NCBI GenBank assembly: GCA_026936325.1
Contig: JAPTHN010000108.1
Location: 924,543 to 988,542 of the forward strand
Direction: 5' to 3'
From: Platynereis dumerilii
Taxonomy: Eukaryota; Annelida; Polychaeta; Phyllodocida; Nereididae
Length of the DNA stretch: 64,000 nucleotides
Shown here: positions 31,680 to 43,250 of the stretch, piece by piece
How the letters are laid out: every line of letters begins with the position of its first letter
Numbering within the stretch: position 1 is the stretch's first letter
The notes under the pieces: generated by a model
Told to the model about the DNA's origin: nothing
Databases searched by the model: none
What the model saw: the letters and a program-made list of their open reading frames with translations, nothing else
Made by a program: the position numbers and the translations under genes

Positions 31680-32265
31680 TTTATACTTGTAGTACATGTA
31701 TGAGATTCCACTAAAGTCACATTGAGAAATTAACATTATGTTTGGACAGGCAATATGAAATTAATTAGTGGAAAAGGAAATTGCAACATCATCATGGTTT
31801 ATTGGTTTCACAACAGAAATTGTTCAATAAAGTTCAACAATTTGAAAATGGTCAATAATTAATACATGTTCATCACAATGTCTTCTTCCTGTCTATATTG
31901 TATTTATCTGGGCACAAATTTGAAAACCTTAAAGTTCAGCAAAAAAAATTTAAAAAATGTTCGCTAAAGAAATGCCTTTTCAAGTTGGCATTGTGTTGAA
32001 TGTAGGTCAACTCACCAATGCTTCGCAACTCACCATTGTTTGGCAACTTTTTGACTTTACAGTACAATAGTTTTGCATTAAAGAATGCAACTGCAAGTTT
32101 AATAGATTAGAAATGTAAAATGAATAGTTTTCAACATCTTTCATGGCTTCATCATTGTTATTCTGTTATGTTGATGTTAAAATGGATGGTGATGTGACCA
32201 AAAATGGGATTTTGAGGGGGAGGAGTGCAATCTTCGATTATGTCAAAATAAGTCTCTCTTAGCAC
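31680..32265. other. Paralogous upstream sequence of gene 3
   Basis: Aligns with 49130-49670. Contains the phrase TTTATTGGTTTCACAAC. No gene seen. Confidence 0.5.
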
Positions 32266-32269
32266 TTAA

Positions 32270-33199
32270 GGGTTGTTTTTCAATCGGGGTATGCTCTGGA
32301 AAGTCACACGATATCCAAAATACCAGAAATACCATGCATATATGTGGAAAAAACGTTACACAGAAAGATTAAACATACTGAGACGGACCTACAGTATATA
32401 GCGAAAAAATTATTCAAGTCGGTTGATAACTGCCCGAAAAAAATTTATTTGTGTCATTTTGACCAAAATTGACTGTCTCATTTGCAAATTAGGCAAATGT
32501 CGCTTCAGATTTTTCAGTCCTGACCTAACAGTAAGTTTTAACCAATGTGAAAATGCTTTCAACATGGTCCCAAGAGTTCAACATTAGAATTACATGCAAC
32601 AACTATGATTAGTCTCTTCAGAATCCTGCATTGAACACATGAAGGTCAATTCCGTCAAATATTGTCCTCTCCGAAAAAGGGTCAGCAAAACAGCACTAAC
32701 ATTAAATTAAGAGGATTTTTATTTTATAGAAATACTTCTTCAATAGATTAGACAAAGTTTTGGTAAGTGTTTCACTTCAGTTGTACGAACTGCACAATGC
32801 TCGTGGCCGAAAACACCAAAAACAGCTTCGTCAAATAAACTGTCCTCTCCGTCCTCTCCGAAAATATCTATTTTCCTTGACACGCACAAAAGTTCTTGGT
32901 CAAAATTAAGCAAGTAAGATGATTTTTCATTGTCAGACATATATCTATCCACTCAGCACAAGCCCATACAACATGGTGTTCTATACATCCGGTAATAGAG
33001 TGATGAGCAGAATATTGACTTCGGTCTAATTATCAAAAAGTCAAATAAAAAAATATTCAGAATCCTTGCAGCCCTGAAATTTTCAGAAATCCACGGCACG
33101 GTATATAGTAACAGAAAAAAGTCAATTTGGCAATAAAAAAAGACCTGTATTTTTGACCCCCTTGAGAGAAAACTATGTACACCAATTGAAAAAAAACCC
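32270..33199. mobile_element. 930-bp element flanked by TTAA
   Basis: TTAA at 32266-32269 and 33200-33203. Ends GGGTTGTTTTTCAAT and ATTGAAAAAAAACCC. Unit 2 has no such insertion near 49800 (ATCACTTGAAACATTGTC). A TTAA target is typical of piggyBac- and Kolobok-like elements. No transposase frame. Confidence 0.7.
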
Positions 33200-33262
33200 T
33201 TAAAACAATGTCAAATACAACATTATCAACACATTTTAGAAGTGACAGAGCAGCGTTGCATC

Positions 33263-34348
33263 CATTTTCACATTGTCAAAGCCTCATGTGCGAGCTGGCA
33301 CAGCGAGGCTTTGACTCTGTTGATAGTTTTTCCTGTGGTTTTACTCACATTCAGATCAGCCATGCCCCAGTGATTTCAGCCAACCAGAAGGCAACTTATA
33401 TATATCAAGACAGACCAGCTTGCAATCATTGCAAGTAATCCATGAATCTTAAACAATGAAACAAAATACAAACTGAAAACAAGAAACTGTCACCTGGAAA
33501 ATACATAAACTGTGAAATAACTGATGAGCACTAAAACTGAACAATAGAACCGTGAACAATTCAGGTGTCAATCATCATCAGCTAATGCATTTAATTCTAA
33601 TCTGATTGGTTGTGTTGTTTGCTTCTCAAGACAGCTTCATTGGCAGTGATTGACTTGGTCCAAGTTTTGCATGTTCACAACGCATTTTTGAGCAATACTG
33701 CAGCATAGCAGGATTCTTAGCCTGCCTGTTGAACAGACTGTTGTCAATCATAGGGCAACCATTATATCTACAGAGGGTAGTAGGGTTGGATTTTTTGTGT
33801 GTGCATAATATATATATATAAATTCCTACATGAAATAAATTCTTTCTCTGGGCAGTCTTGAGATAATAAGGCCTAATTTCTGTAGGGGCTATTTCTGAAT
33901 AATGGTATTGCTTGATTAAGAAACAACATTTGAGGACTCCCTCCCTCCAAATATTTAATGAAAGCATTCATAAATAAGTCAATGCACACAATTTAAAGTG
34001 GTGCAATGTCCTGGAAATGTTTAGGGCTGAAATATCCAGTTATTCTATACTTTCAATTTTGATGAAACATGTGACTCACAAGTCAAAAGTGCACTTCAAT
34101 CATAAAGGTGAATGTCAAACACAGGGAAACTTAAAACAACAAATGGATCAGCAGGCAACAGTTATCAACAGTATGCTGTCTGGCGTGACCTAACCTTGCT
34201 TGGGCTATAACAGCCTCTCTGATTGTGCGTCCACTTTCCTTCGCGACCAATCAGCTTGAACCTCAAAAACCACACTTTTTGTGTCCAACCAGGTCAGAGG
34301 CTCACTGGCAGAGCCAGCTCGGAAGTGAGCCGATGACCACGGGAGAAT
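33263..34348. mobile_element. 1086-bp element with 8-10 bp target duplication
   Basis: GCGTTGCATC at 33253-33262 and again at 34349-34358. Unit 2 shows the uninterrupted version near 49857 (GCGTTGTGTC). Near each end is a hairpin (GTCAAAGCCTC...GAGGCTTTGAC; GGCTCACT...AGTGAGCC). The target length suggests a hAT-like class, but ends are not diagnostic. Confidence 0.72.
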
Positions 34349-34358
34349 GCGTTGCATC

Positions 34359-35700
34359 ATTTCAAAGGTGTACACACAACAAAGCATTTGCCATGGCAGC
34401 ACAGTATTTACTTTGGTGAAACATGACAATGATTACTTTGAATTTTCGTCATATTTAAAAAAAAAATGCTAATATGATACAGAAAACTGTCCTATGTTTT
34501 AAAGTGTAAGTTAGGATCAGATGCATTTATTTTTTTACCGAAAGTTATTTTTCTCGAAAATTAGAAAAACGTTATAATTTGAAGTCAAAAAACCATTTGC
34601 GCACTTCAGCTAACAACCAGAAACAGCAATTTTAAAACTAAACTGCAGTGTTTCAATGGGAATGAAGTTGTTAATGGTATGCTTAACCCATTTACATCAT
34701 TTGGACATCATTTGGGGCTCACAGGTGGAATTGGAGGGGTTACCAAGGGAAAACATTCAATCCCATGATATTTTTCTATGTATGTAATTTCACAAATTTC
34801 ACCTGCTACATTTACTTGTATAGTGATATTCAGCCAAATAAAAATAACTAACTAACTAACTATGGCTATAAAAAACTGAAGAGGATCAAGAAATTATGAT
34901 GAAAAAATCATTTTCTACATAATTTCTGGAAGGATAGTAATTAAGGAGCATTTTGTCATAAAGCACTAACTGCAAAAATAACTATGCATAGGCCTATGTT
35001 AAATTTCACTTGCAAGAAAAGAAAGAAAAGGGGAATCATATGTTTACACAAAAGCGAAAACATACAAATCTAAAGAAAAGAAGAATTTGTTAACCCAAGT
35101 TTAATCATCCACAATAATGTTGATAAGGCTTACACATCTGCCACTAAACGAGCACAAAATTAATCTGGAGTTATGAAGGGTGCTATGACACATGAAGGGT
35201 GCTATGAAGTGTCAAAGTGAAATGACGTAGGTATGCGTTAAATTGCTTTTCCTTCTTTCTTCATAACTCAACATATTATATTTTTATATTATGTGTGCGT
35301 TATCAGCCACCACAAACTGTGTTCAGCATTGTACGATCGTTACCTGTTCAATCTGATCATCACTCAGATTTGCACAGGGAACTACACTGTGTTCCGTTTG
35401 CTCTATACGAAACGACCTAGTTAATCGTAAAATCTTAAATTTTGGACTAGAAACCAGATCAATTATAACATGACCCAGCCAGTATGCTATATTTAAGTAT
35501 TAGACATAATTTTTATGAAATAGCTTTAACCTAGTGTTGCTTTAACCTAGTGTTCCTTACCAATGTTATAACTATTTGTACTCTATTGTCATTACTAATT
35601 ATCTGATGTTCTTTTGCAATACTTGTAAAATTTGTTTTGTTTACAGGCCAGCTTGATAAGCCTCGCTTCTCTGGTCTTAATAAATATACATACATACATA
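34359..35700. other. Paralogous intergenic block with retroposon 3' tails
   Basis: Aligns with 49868-51925. AATAAAAATAACTAACTAAC (34838-34862) and TTAATAAATATACATACATA (35675-35702) look like 3' microsatellite tails of non-LTR retroposons. The second (body about 35520-35700) has no counterpart in unit 2. Confidence 0.5.
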
Positions 35701-35969
35701 CAATCAAACGATTTTGGCGATTTTAGTAAAAAGAAAAGCACTATAATTTACAAAACTCTCCCAGAAAACTTAACTGATTGATTCCAAAATTTTTATGTGT
35801 ATAACTTGTACTATAAGACAGCATACTGGCAATATTGCAAAGTTTGTTGTTTGCTCGTGTCTACAAGTGGACCACTGTTTCATTGCCACTGCTTTTTCCA
35901 GCCTTGGCAGAACATATGCTGTCATGTGTTGCCACCTAGTGGCAAGTGTGAAATTCCAGCAGCTCCAGC

Positions 35970-36770
35970 GTGCAGTCCACATAAACCCATTGTGGAGAAC
36001 ACAAAAAATTTTGTCTAGAAGAAACCAGGGCTGTTTCTGAGTATGGTGATGGCCTTGTCTACTTCCTTAGAGCATGTGATTGGCGAGTCTTACGCTGTCA
36101 GAGGGACATTGTGTGTCATCGGCAAAAATACTGGGGGGACTCATGGACTTAGATCTTAAACTTATCAGCGAGCGATCCACATAAACCCACTTTGGATAAC
36201 ACAAAAAAATTTTTCTGGAAGAAACCAGGGCTGTTTCTGAGTATGGTGATGGCCTTGTCTACTTCCTTAGAGCATGTGATTGGTGAGTCTTACGCAGTCA
36301 GAGGGACATTGCGTGTCATCGGCAAAAATACTGGGGGGACTCATGGACTTAGATCTTAAACTTATCAGCGAGCGATCCACATAAACCCACTTTGGAGAAC
36401 ACACAAAATTTTTTCTGTAAGAAACCAGGGCTGTTTCTGAGTATGGTGATGGCCTTGTCTACTTCCTTAGAGCATGTGATTGGCGAGTCTTACGCTGTCA
36501 GAGGGACATTGCGTGTCATCGGCAAAAATACTGGGGGGACTCATGAACTTCGATCTTAAACTTATCAGCGACCGATCCACATAAACCCACTTTGGAGAAC
36601 ACAAAAAATTTTTTCTAGAAGAAACCAGGGCTGTTTCTGAGTATGGTGATGGCCTTGTCTACTTCCTTAGAGCATGTGATTGGTGAGTGTTACTCAGTCA
36701 GAGGGATATTGCATGTCATCGGCAAAAATAGAGAGACTCATGGACTTAGATCTTTAAAACTTATAAGTTA
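35970..36770. repeat. Four tandem copies of a 200-bp unit
   Basis: GAAACCAGGGCTGTTTCTGA begins at 36021, 36221, 36421 and 36621, an exact 200-bp period with few differences. Unit 2 has one copy (about 52215-52430). Confidence 0.9.
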
Positions 36771-36819
36771 TGAATGCCACTCAAACGTCACATTTCTGGG
36801 AACAGGACAACTTTTTTCA

Positions 36820-37650
36820 TAAAATAACATTGTACGGACAATTTCAATACATTTCTCTGAAACAAATTATTTGAGATCCAGATATGCTTGATCAGTATTG
36901 TCACTTGATGCTGGGTAATTTGATCTGGTTCAATATCTCTTGGAAAATCATGATTTTTAAAAGTCTTAGACTAAGAGATTGCTTACCACAATGTTTTATG
37001 AACCATGGCCAACTGGCCGTGTACTATATTTCTTTGTCCACAGTGGTCAATAAATTGAATTGAATTTTATTTCTTTGTCCATAGTGGTCAATAAATTGAA
37101 TTTAATTATTTTCTTGTTTTTCAGCTCTGCTAATATGAATTTTGTTGTGGATTGGCTCAGTCAGCCATTTCCACCAAAATTTAAAATCTGTCAAATAGTT
37201 TTGCATCCCCACCCTTTACCATGCACCCTTTGGACATCCATACTGACAATAAACTGAATTTGAACCATCAAGTGTCACTTCTCTGCAAAAAGGCAATGGG
37301 ACAGATCAATGCTTTTCAAAGAATATGTTAACATATAGGCTATGAATGCAGACTAAGAATTTACGAAGCATTTTTTGCCTCAAACTTCATGTATTGTTCA
37401 GTTGCATACAATAATTTCTCTTCTGGCTAACATAGAAAATTTGAAAAGATAAATGAAAGAGCTTTAAGTTGGTAAAAATAACTTGTTTTCAAAGTCATGA
37501 ATAACCTTGCACCACCTATTGATAGTTCACTCTTTGATAAACAAGTATTTCCGTACTATATGAGAGACAACAACAACTTAGTTCTACCTCCGTTCAACAC
37601 AATTCAATATGGAAAAAAAATTTAAAAATCGCCTATTTATGGCACCTCTT
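36820..37650 (+). mobile_element. Decayed non-LTR retrotransposon remnant, unit 1
   Basis: 37265-37640 translates in pieces to the C-terminal region that follows reverse transcriptase in CR1/Jockey-type LINEs: LLCKKAMGQINAFQRI, RLRIYEAFFASNFMYCSVAY, FEKINERAL, KVMNNLAPP. Upstream are two AATAAATTGAATTGAATT tails (37045-37110). Frames are broken and 5' parts are missing. Confidence 0.65.
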
Positions 37651-38315
37651 GTTACAGCCGAATGATCTACATGCCCGATTTGCAAATCGGGCTGCTTTTT
37701 GCTTGCCAGACACTAATATAGGTCTTTGTCACAATATCTACTCCCCTCACCATGCTTTGCCAATATCCCTAACGAAATATCCAAATAGTGCAACCAAGCC
37801 ACATTTTCTACTGAACTTTTCCAAGAGTTCTAATGTGCTATGTTAGAAACTTTGTCATAGCATATTGACAGCCATCTCTTCTACATCAAATAGTGACCAA
37901 ATAGTGTCTCATGGTTAGGAACTATTTGGACACTATTTGTTAGAACTTTGGGCTGTCATGCACTGCCACCTCTTCTACAACAAAAGAGGGCACTTCATGT
38001 AAATGAAGTGCAGCATGTATCCAGGGCCTCTGAAGTTGAAGCCCCCTCTGCTGGATATTTTGGAACCAAAAATAGGACCCGGAGAATAATCGGCAGCTGC
38101 CAAAGCTCCATACGGTCTGCCAAAGCTCCATATGGTCAGCCAAAGCTTAAGATGGAATATCATCTGATGAAATAGGGTCTGATGAAATATCCAAATAGCA
38201 TCTTGGGGGATATTTGACTTTTCAAATATCCTCATAGTGCTATTTGGAAAATCCAAACTCTTTTGAAAAGCACTTTTTGATATTAGACACAATGGCAGTA
38301 GAGACATTGTCACAA
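37651..38315. mobile_element. 665-bp insertion with 9-bp target duplication
   Basis: GCACCTCTT at 37642-37650 and 38316-38324. Unit 2 has one uninterrupted copy (GGCACCTCTTACCCTC near 54402). The interior repeats (C)CAAATAGTG/CACTATTTGG. No gene. Class uncertain. Confidence 0.72.
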
Positions 38316-39019
38316 GCACCTCTTACCCTCAAATATCTTTAGTTGGAGATGTCTGAGTAAACAATTAGGTCATATTTTGATTTAGGATATTAAAATCATC
38401 TCTACAAATGCTAAGATAATTTCTAAAGCAAAATTTTAATAGCTTAGGACACATTTCTTTTACACGCGAATTGCTCTTGCGCCTGATTATTTGCCAAATA
38501 TTGACATGGCCATAACTCAAAATCTAGACGTTCTGGAGAAATTCTGATTTCAGATTTGGAATCAGCATGCTTGAATTAGGTTTATAGAGGTATTTTTCCT
38601 CAGGTGGCAGACGGAAAAGATTTTTTTGTTGACCAGTGTTATTCACCTTAATTGTTCTGTTTATAAACTTGCCGGTAAAAAGATTTGAAGTTTGTATTAT
38701 TTGTTTTTACTGTTATCTCCGATGTTAAATAAAGTTGTACTTTTTTTATCTTATTATTATAATTTTTTTGGATTGCCAGTTTCAGTTTTTGTACTGTACT
38801 TAAGTGATGTGATCAGTGATCTTGACGTAGAGATCACTGGATGTGATGGTTTATGCCAATATTATTCCAAGCTAAAGTAGTTTATCAGTGAACGGTAATT
38901 TTTGTTCTGTTGGCCTCAGTCTCGATAGCTGATGCCTCGGTCTCGGTCTTGGTTACAGTCTCAAAGTGTCAATGTAGGTCTTGAACTCGGCGTCACACTT
39001 GCATGCTTCAGGTAGCACA

Positions 39020-39965
39020 CGATCAGGGGCGTCAGTTGTGTATGCCCAAAGCATATATAATCATTCACAAATATCAACAAATATCCACAAAAGACTGTCA
39101 AGGATTTTGGCTTAGTCTTTTGACTTTGACCAAAGAGCCTATTTTGACTATTAGCCTATTTGATATTAAGCTAAATTTTCATTGACTGTTGGATAAATAG
39201 ATTGGAATCTTATTGAATTCTCAGTGAGTCCAATGAGAATGCAGCTCAATATCCACAGTCCAATCATGGCTCTGTGGATATTAGGCCTGACTTTCATTGG
39301 CTAGGATATTTGGCCAGATTCTCATTGGACAGGATATTAGGCGGCATTCTCATTGGATAAACTTTTAACAACAGTGCCCCCTACTGTGGATATTAGGGTG
39401 GATTCTCATTGGTCAAGATATTAGGGCATATTCGCATTGGTCAGTTCACTATTATCCAAAGTTGGATATTTGTCAATATCCACAATAGTCTAAAAGAGTT
39501 ATTGCGAGTTACTTGGGCATGTATCCAAAGTATAAGATCTTTGCCAAAGTCCATCATTATCGGGAGTGAGCGATAATGAGTGATTTAGGCATGCGCCCAA
39601 AGGACCTATATTTTGCCCAAAGGCCTCGCGGATATTTTGAAAGATGCGATGACTTTGGGAAAGTCATGCCAAAAGGAGTAATGCCCAAAGGCCCTATAGT
39701 TTGCCAAAAGACCCTATAATTTGCCAAAAGACCCTGTATTTTGCCCAAAGGCCTTATATCCATGCCCAATAGGCCTATTGGGCAAAATAGTGGATATTGG
39801 TGGTAACATCAGTTTCATTTTAAAGTGTTGGGCCAATTAGTGGTCACACCTTCGTGGTAGATGTCAGGGGGAAAATTACATTTTTTTAATTAAGAAACAT
39901 GTATACTTCGGGAAAAATGTGGTGGGACATCTGCCCTACCAGCCCCTTAGGAACTGGTGCCACTG
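39020..39965. mobile_element. About 945-bp insertion with iterated ATTCTCATTGG and GCCCAAAGG motifs
   Basis: Interrupts sequence that is continuous in unit 2 near 55081 (GCAGCACAGGATTCAAATGC). GATTCTCATTGG-type repeats cover 39190-39450 and TTTGCC(C)AAAGGCCCTATA repeats cover 39590-39780. Ends not resolved. Confidence 0.5.
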
Positions 39966-40165
39966 CACACAATTCAAATGCGGAATTTGGCCATCAGCAT
40001 TTGCCGATTTCGCCGATTTACGGACACCAATTGTGTGCTGCCTATGTCACAGATATCCTAGCCTTGACTCCTATTGCATAATAGTAGTCGAATTATTTAT
40101 TCACCAGAGGGGGTACTGAAGTAAAACGCAAGCACTGCCACCCTGTGTCAAGAAAATGTTGTTTT

Positions 40166-40690
40166 CCCTGGTCATAGGGTGTCTACAGAAAAAAAGGACA
40201 GTCAACACAATTTGATTTGTTTACAGTTTATTTTGTGCCAAGCGTCATTATTAAACAAAACATGATTTGTATATGAACAGTATTATCAGGACAGTCAAAC
40301 CATCCATTATTTGCCCCCCTTGCTGTGGTAACTTTATGCAGATGAGACCGAAATGATGCAAAAGCATGTTTGATGACCTCCACCAACATTTTACCCCATG
40401 CAGACATGATGGAGACCTTTTACTTTACTGCGGGGGTTGGGATAACTTGCTGGATTCTGCCTTCAAAGTAGCCCATACCAAGTAATTCACTGGGCCTAGC
40501 TCAGGAGACAAGGGGTGGCACTCTACATGGCTCATCAGGTTTGTTATGAGGCACTCCTGAGTCTTCTTAGTAGTATGAACAAAGATTTGTAGCCCTGCTA
40601 TAACTCTTTGGTATGAACAAGTGCTCCACCTTGTTGGAAGATGATTTTACCAACAAAATATTACATAACAATTTTGCATTTTCCTTGCAT
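40166..40690 (-). pseudogene. Mariner-type transposase remnant, C-terminal part
   Basis: Minus-strand pieces resemble the end of a mariner transposase: VECHPLSPELGPVNYLVWA (catalytic-loop region) and MSAWGKMLVEVIKHAFASFR (C-terminal helix). Broken frames. Homologous to 55290-56400. Confidence 0.6.
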
Positions 40691-40699
40691 CTTACATGC

Positions 40700-40920
40700 T
40701 TAATATAAAGTTTGATGCTTCTCTGAAACTACTTATCAAATATGGGGCGCCAGTAACATTTTACCATTGTCTAGCATCTGAAATATAGTTTAGCAAAGAC
40801 ATTGGACCCTGGAGGGAGTAGTGGAGATCGTCTTTGTCATTCAGAATCCAAACTATTGATCAAAAATATTTTGGTTTGTGTTTGTAAATTTCTGATTCAA
40901 GGATAATAATTATATATTCT
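40700..40920. repeat. Inverted copy of a cassette-gene intron segment
   Basis: Inverse of 25790-26005 and 44790-45030: GGAGGGAGTAGTGGAGATC here, GATCTCCACTACTCCCTCC there. It is intergenic here but in genes 3 and 4 it lies just 3' (in transcript terms) of cassette 3. Confidence 0.7.
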
Positions 40921-41142
40921 CAATCTCAATAACTACAGGGTAGGGAACCAAAATTTTCCATGAACTTCCTTTTGCTAAAAAAGCATTTCACGTCTGCAGG
41001 AAAATTGTGAAAACAATACAGCATAATCATTAAGGAATCGGCCATACCTGTGGAAGGTTAGAATGAGCTGAGATTAAAAATGCCTCCACAGGAGACAAAA
41101 AGGAAGAGGTGGTCAGATTTGCTTCAGTGCCAAGTGGACTAA

Positions 41143-42060
41143 AAAACAATCCCTGACATAGACAGAGTGACCTCACAACCAGAATACAATATCATGAAGG
41201 CAATAAATGATGGGAGAGGAATAAGAGGGATGTCTGCGAGTTTGTGGAGAGAATTAAGAAAGGAATGGAGCATTCCTGGAGTCACTAAAGACAAAACTGG
41301 CAAGGTACCTGCAACCTCCATGAGAGAGGTGGTTGAAGAGCTTCTGGTGGATCTCAAGGCTGCCAGAGCGGCTATGCAAAATGATTTTGGCCTGAAATCA
41401 TATGTCAAGACCCCAAAGACACCACTCGGCCTATTCAATGAAGGCCAGATAGAAATGGTGAAAAAATGATGGGCTACATTAGGAAGCTTGGCTCGATATT
41501 CAATTTTTTTTTTCAAACTATAAACGTTTGGTTGTGGATTTTATTGTTAACAAAAGAAATGGCAAATTCTATATAAAATCAATAGAAGATGTCGATGGGA
41601 CATTCAGGGCAAAGTTTCCAGCTCAGGCAATGGTTTCGGGAGTCATGACTTCAGATAGAAAAATTATGCTTTATTTCTTTTTTATGCGAGTAAAGGGGCA
41701 CGGACCTGATGCATACTACCAGGTCCAGTGATGTCATGTTTTGCCATGGCTGGATCCGAATTACCCCAATGGCAACTATAGGCAGACTCAGGATGGTTCC
41801 CCATGCTTTATGGCCAAGAAATTTCATGATATCTACTTAAAGAAATTTTGGGGATTTCTGGGCGGCCAATTTCTGGCCCTTCTCAAGCTCGGACCTTAGT
41901 TCCCCTTACTTTTCCGTGTGGGGCATCTTAGAATAGTTGGTCAACAAGACCTGTCACCACGATGTTGTTGTCCTTATTACTGTTTTCATGGCTCATGGCC
42001 TCAAAATATGAAGGCGCTTTTTTTCAAAGCATCACCAAGTTTAGACGGCCATATTGAATT
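41143..42060 (+). pseudogene. Mariner/Tc1-type transposase remnant
   Basis: A 100-codon open stretch (41167-41469) ends DFGLKSYVKTPKTPL, like the linker after the helix-turn-helix. A second frame (41528-41731) reads AQAMVSGVMTSDRKIM, then in another frame HVLPWLDPNYPNGNY and QTQDGSPCFMAKKF, matching the catalytic core. Several frameshifts and stops; the QDGSPC block keeps the second catalytic Asp. Terminal repeats not found. Confidence 0.72.
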
Positions 42061-42719
42061 TTGATTGGAGATAATACAAGTCAAACTTCACAAAAAGGAT
42101 CCATTTTGTCTTGTTTCTAAGGCCTGAAAATATGAATTTGTTATGACTTAGCAAAAACCTTTCTTTTCGACTGAAGTTTGAAATATTCCAAATTTTGAAA
42201 AATTTGCTTCCTCACCCTGTATTGGTCATAGAGACCTGAAATATAGTTTAATGTGTGCAGAATAGCCACTTTCCCATACATTGGTAATACATTCTTCAGC
42301 TCTAACTGGTGCAGATTTCTAGTTATAGGCGTGATGCTAGTGACACACATTTTTGGTATTTTATTGATGAAAATTCAGTTTCTCCAAAACAATTGGCACT
42401 GGAGACCTGGAACTTGGCCCAAAATGTGCAGGCAACTTGCCTAATCATTGGCAATAGATAGTTTAGATCTAACTGGTCAGGATTTTTAGTTATAGGTGTA
42501 GATATAATGACAGTCAAAAAACATTATAGCTGTGTTTATTACCTCAAAGAAGATCAGCAGAGCATTGGCACCCTTGGACACGAAAGTGCAGTGATAGCTG
42601 AATGTTTGACCTACCCAACACAAACATAAAAAGGCATTTCTGGAGCAAAACATTTTCAAATTTTTTCAGCTAAATTTTCAAGGTTTTCAAATTTTGTCCC
42701 TGTAGCCTTTTCGAACTGT
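42061..42719. other. Intergenic sequence, paralogous to 57050-57480
   Basis: CACTTTCCCATACATTGGTA and AGACCTGGAACTTGGCCC occur in both. No gene seen. Confidence 0.5.
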
Positions 42720-43130
42720 TGGTAGGGTTACCAACAAACCTTCAGGCTCCACATTGTATCCTTTATAGGTGATCATTGGATTGAGCTGCGAAATCTTCCA
42801 TATAACTTTCATGAAGTTTCAATATTGGAAATTGGCCCTGAAAATGTTAAATCTTCAAATTACTGTGCTCCAAATATAAGCATTTCGTCATTGGGCAATT
42901 ATTCATGAATACATGTCGATGAGGATTTTACTGGTCGTTCCAATGATTATGTGAAGGATACCACATTGGGCCAAACGGTTTTCATACCATAGTGAAATTC
43001 CCAACTCTTCTTGTGTAATTTCGTCCAATGCAGTCTATCATGACATGCATAATTATGATATTATGATTTCAGTAGTGATACTTATACATAAACATTAAAA
43101 GTTGACAAAAAGGGAGTAAATGCTAGATTC

Positions 43131-43136
43131 TTTATT
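43131..43136 (-). terminator. Gene 4 poly(A) signal
   Basis: AATAAA directly after the conserved stem (arms 43204-43197 and 43144-43137). Confidence 0.85.
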
Positions 43137-43250
43137 CACAAGTTAATCATCAAGTCAACATTGACAGAATCCTTTCTTGCGAAGTCCTTGCAGAGGAACT
43201 TGTGGTGGTCGTTTGGAGTTAAAGATTCTTCTGTACCAGCATCTGCTTTG

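Larger units (their letters stand above)
22660..42720. repeat. Tandem segmental duplication, unit 1 (gene 3)
   Basis: Starts near GTTGGTAGGGTTACC 3' of gene 3 and runs to the same phrase 3' of gene 4. Genes, introns and most intergenic sequence align with 42720-57480. Length differences (20.1 versus 14.8 kb) come from identifiable insertions and a local 200-bp repeat expansion. Confidence 0.8.

Noticed and set aside
33626-33967. A 113-codon minus-strand frame
   Set aside because: Lies inside a non-coding insertion delimited by a target duplication; no motif.
35770-36040. Overlapping frames on both strands repeated at 52023-52293
   Set aside because: Conserved only because the DNA is segmentally duplicated; overlapping frames on opposite strands with no motif.
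35970-36770. Regular 200-bp repeats as a possible CRISPR-like or satellite array
   Set aside because: The whole unit repeats with no spacer structure, and the genome is eukaryotic.
41139-41516. A 125-codon minus-strand frame
   Set aside because: It is the antisense of a mariner transposase remnant on the plus strand, where recognisable motifs lie.
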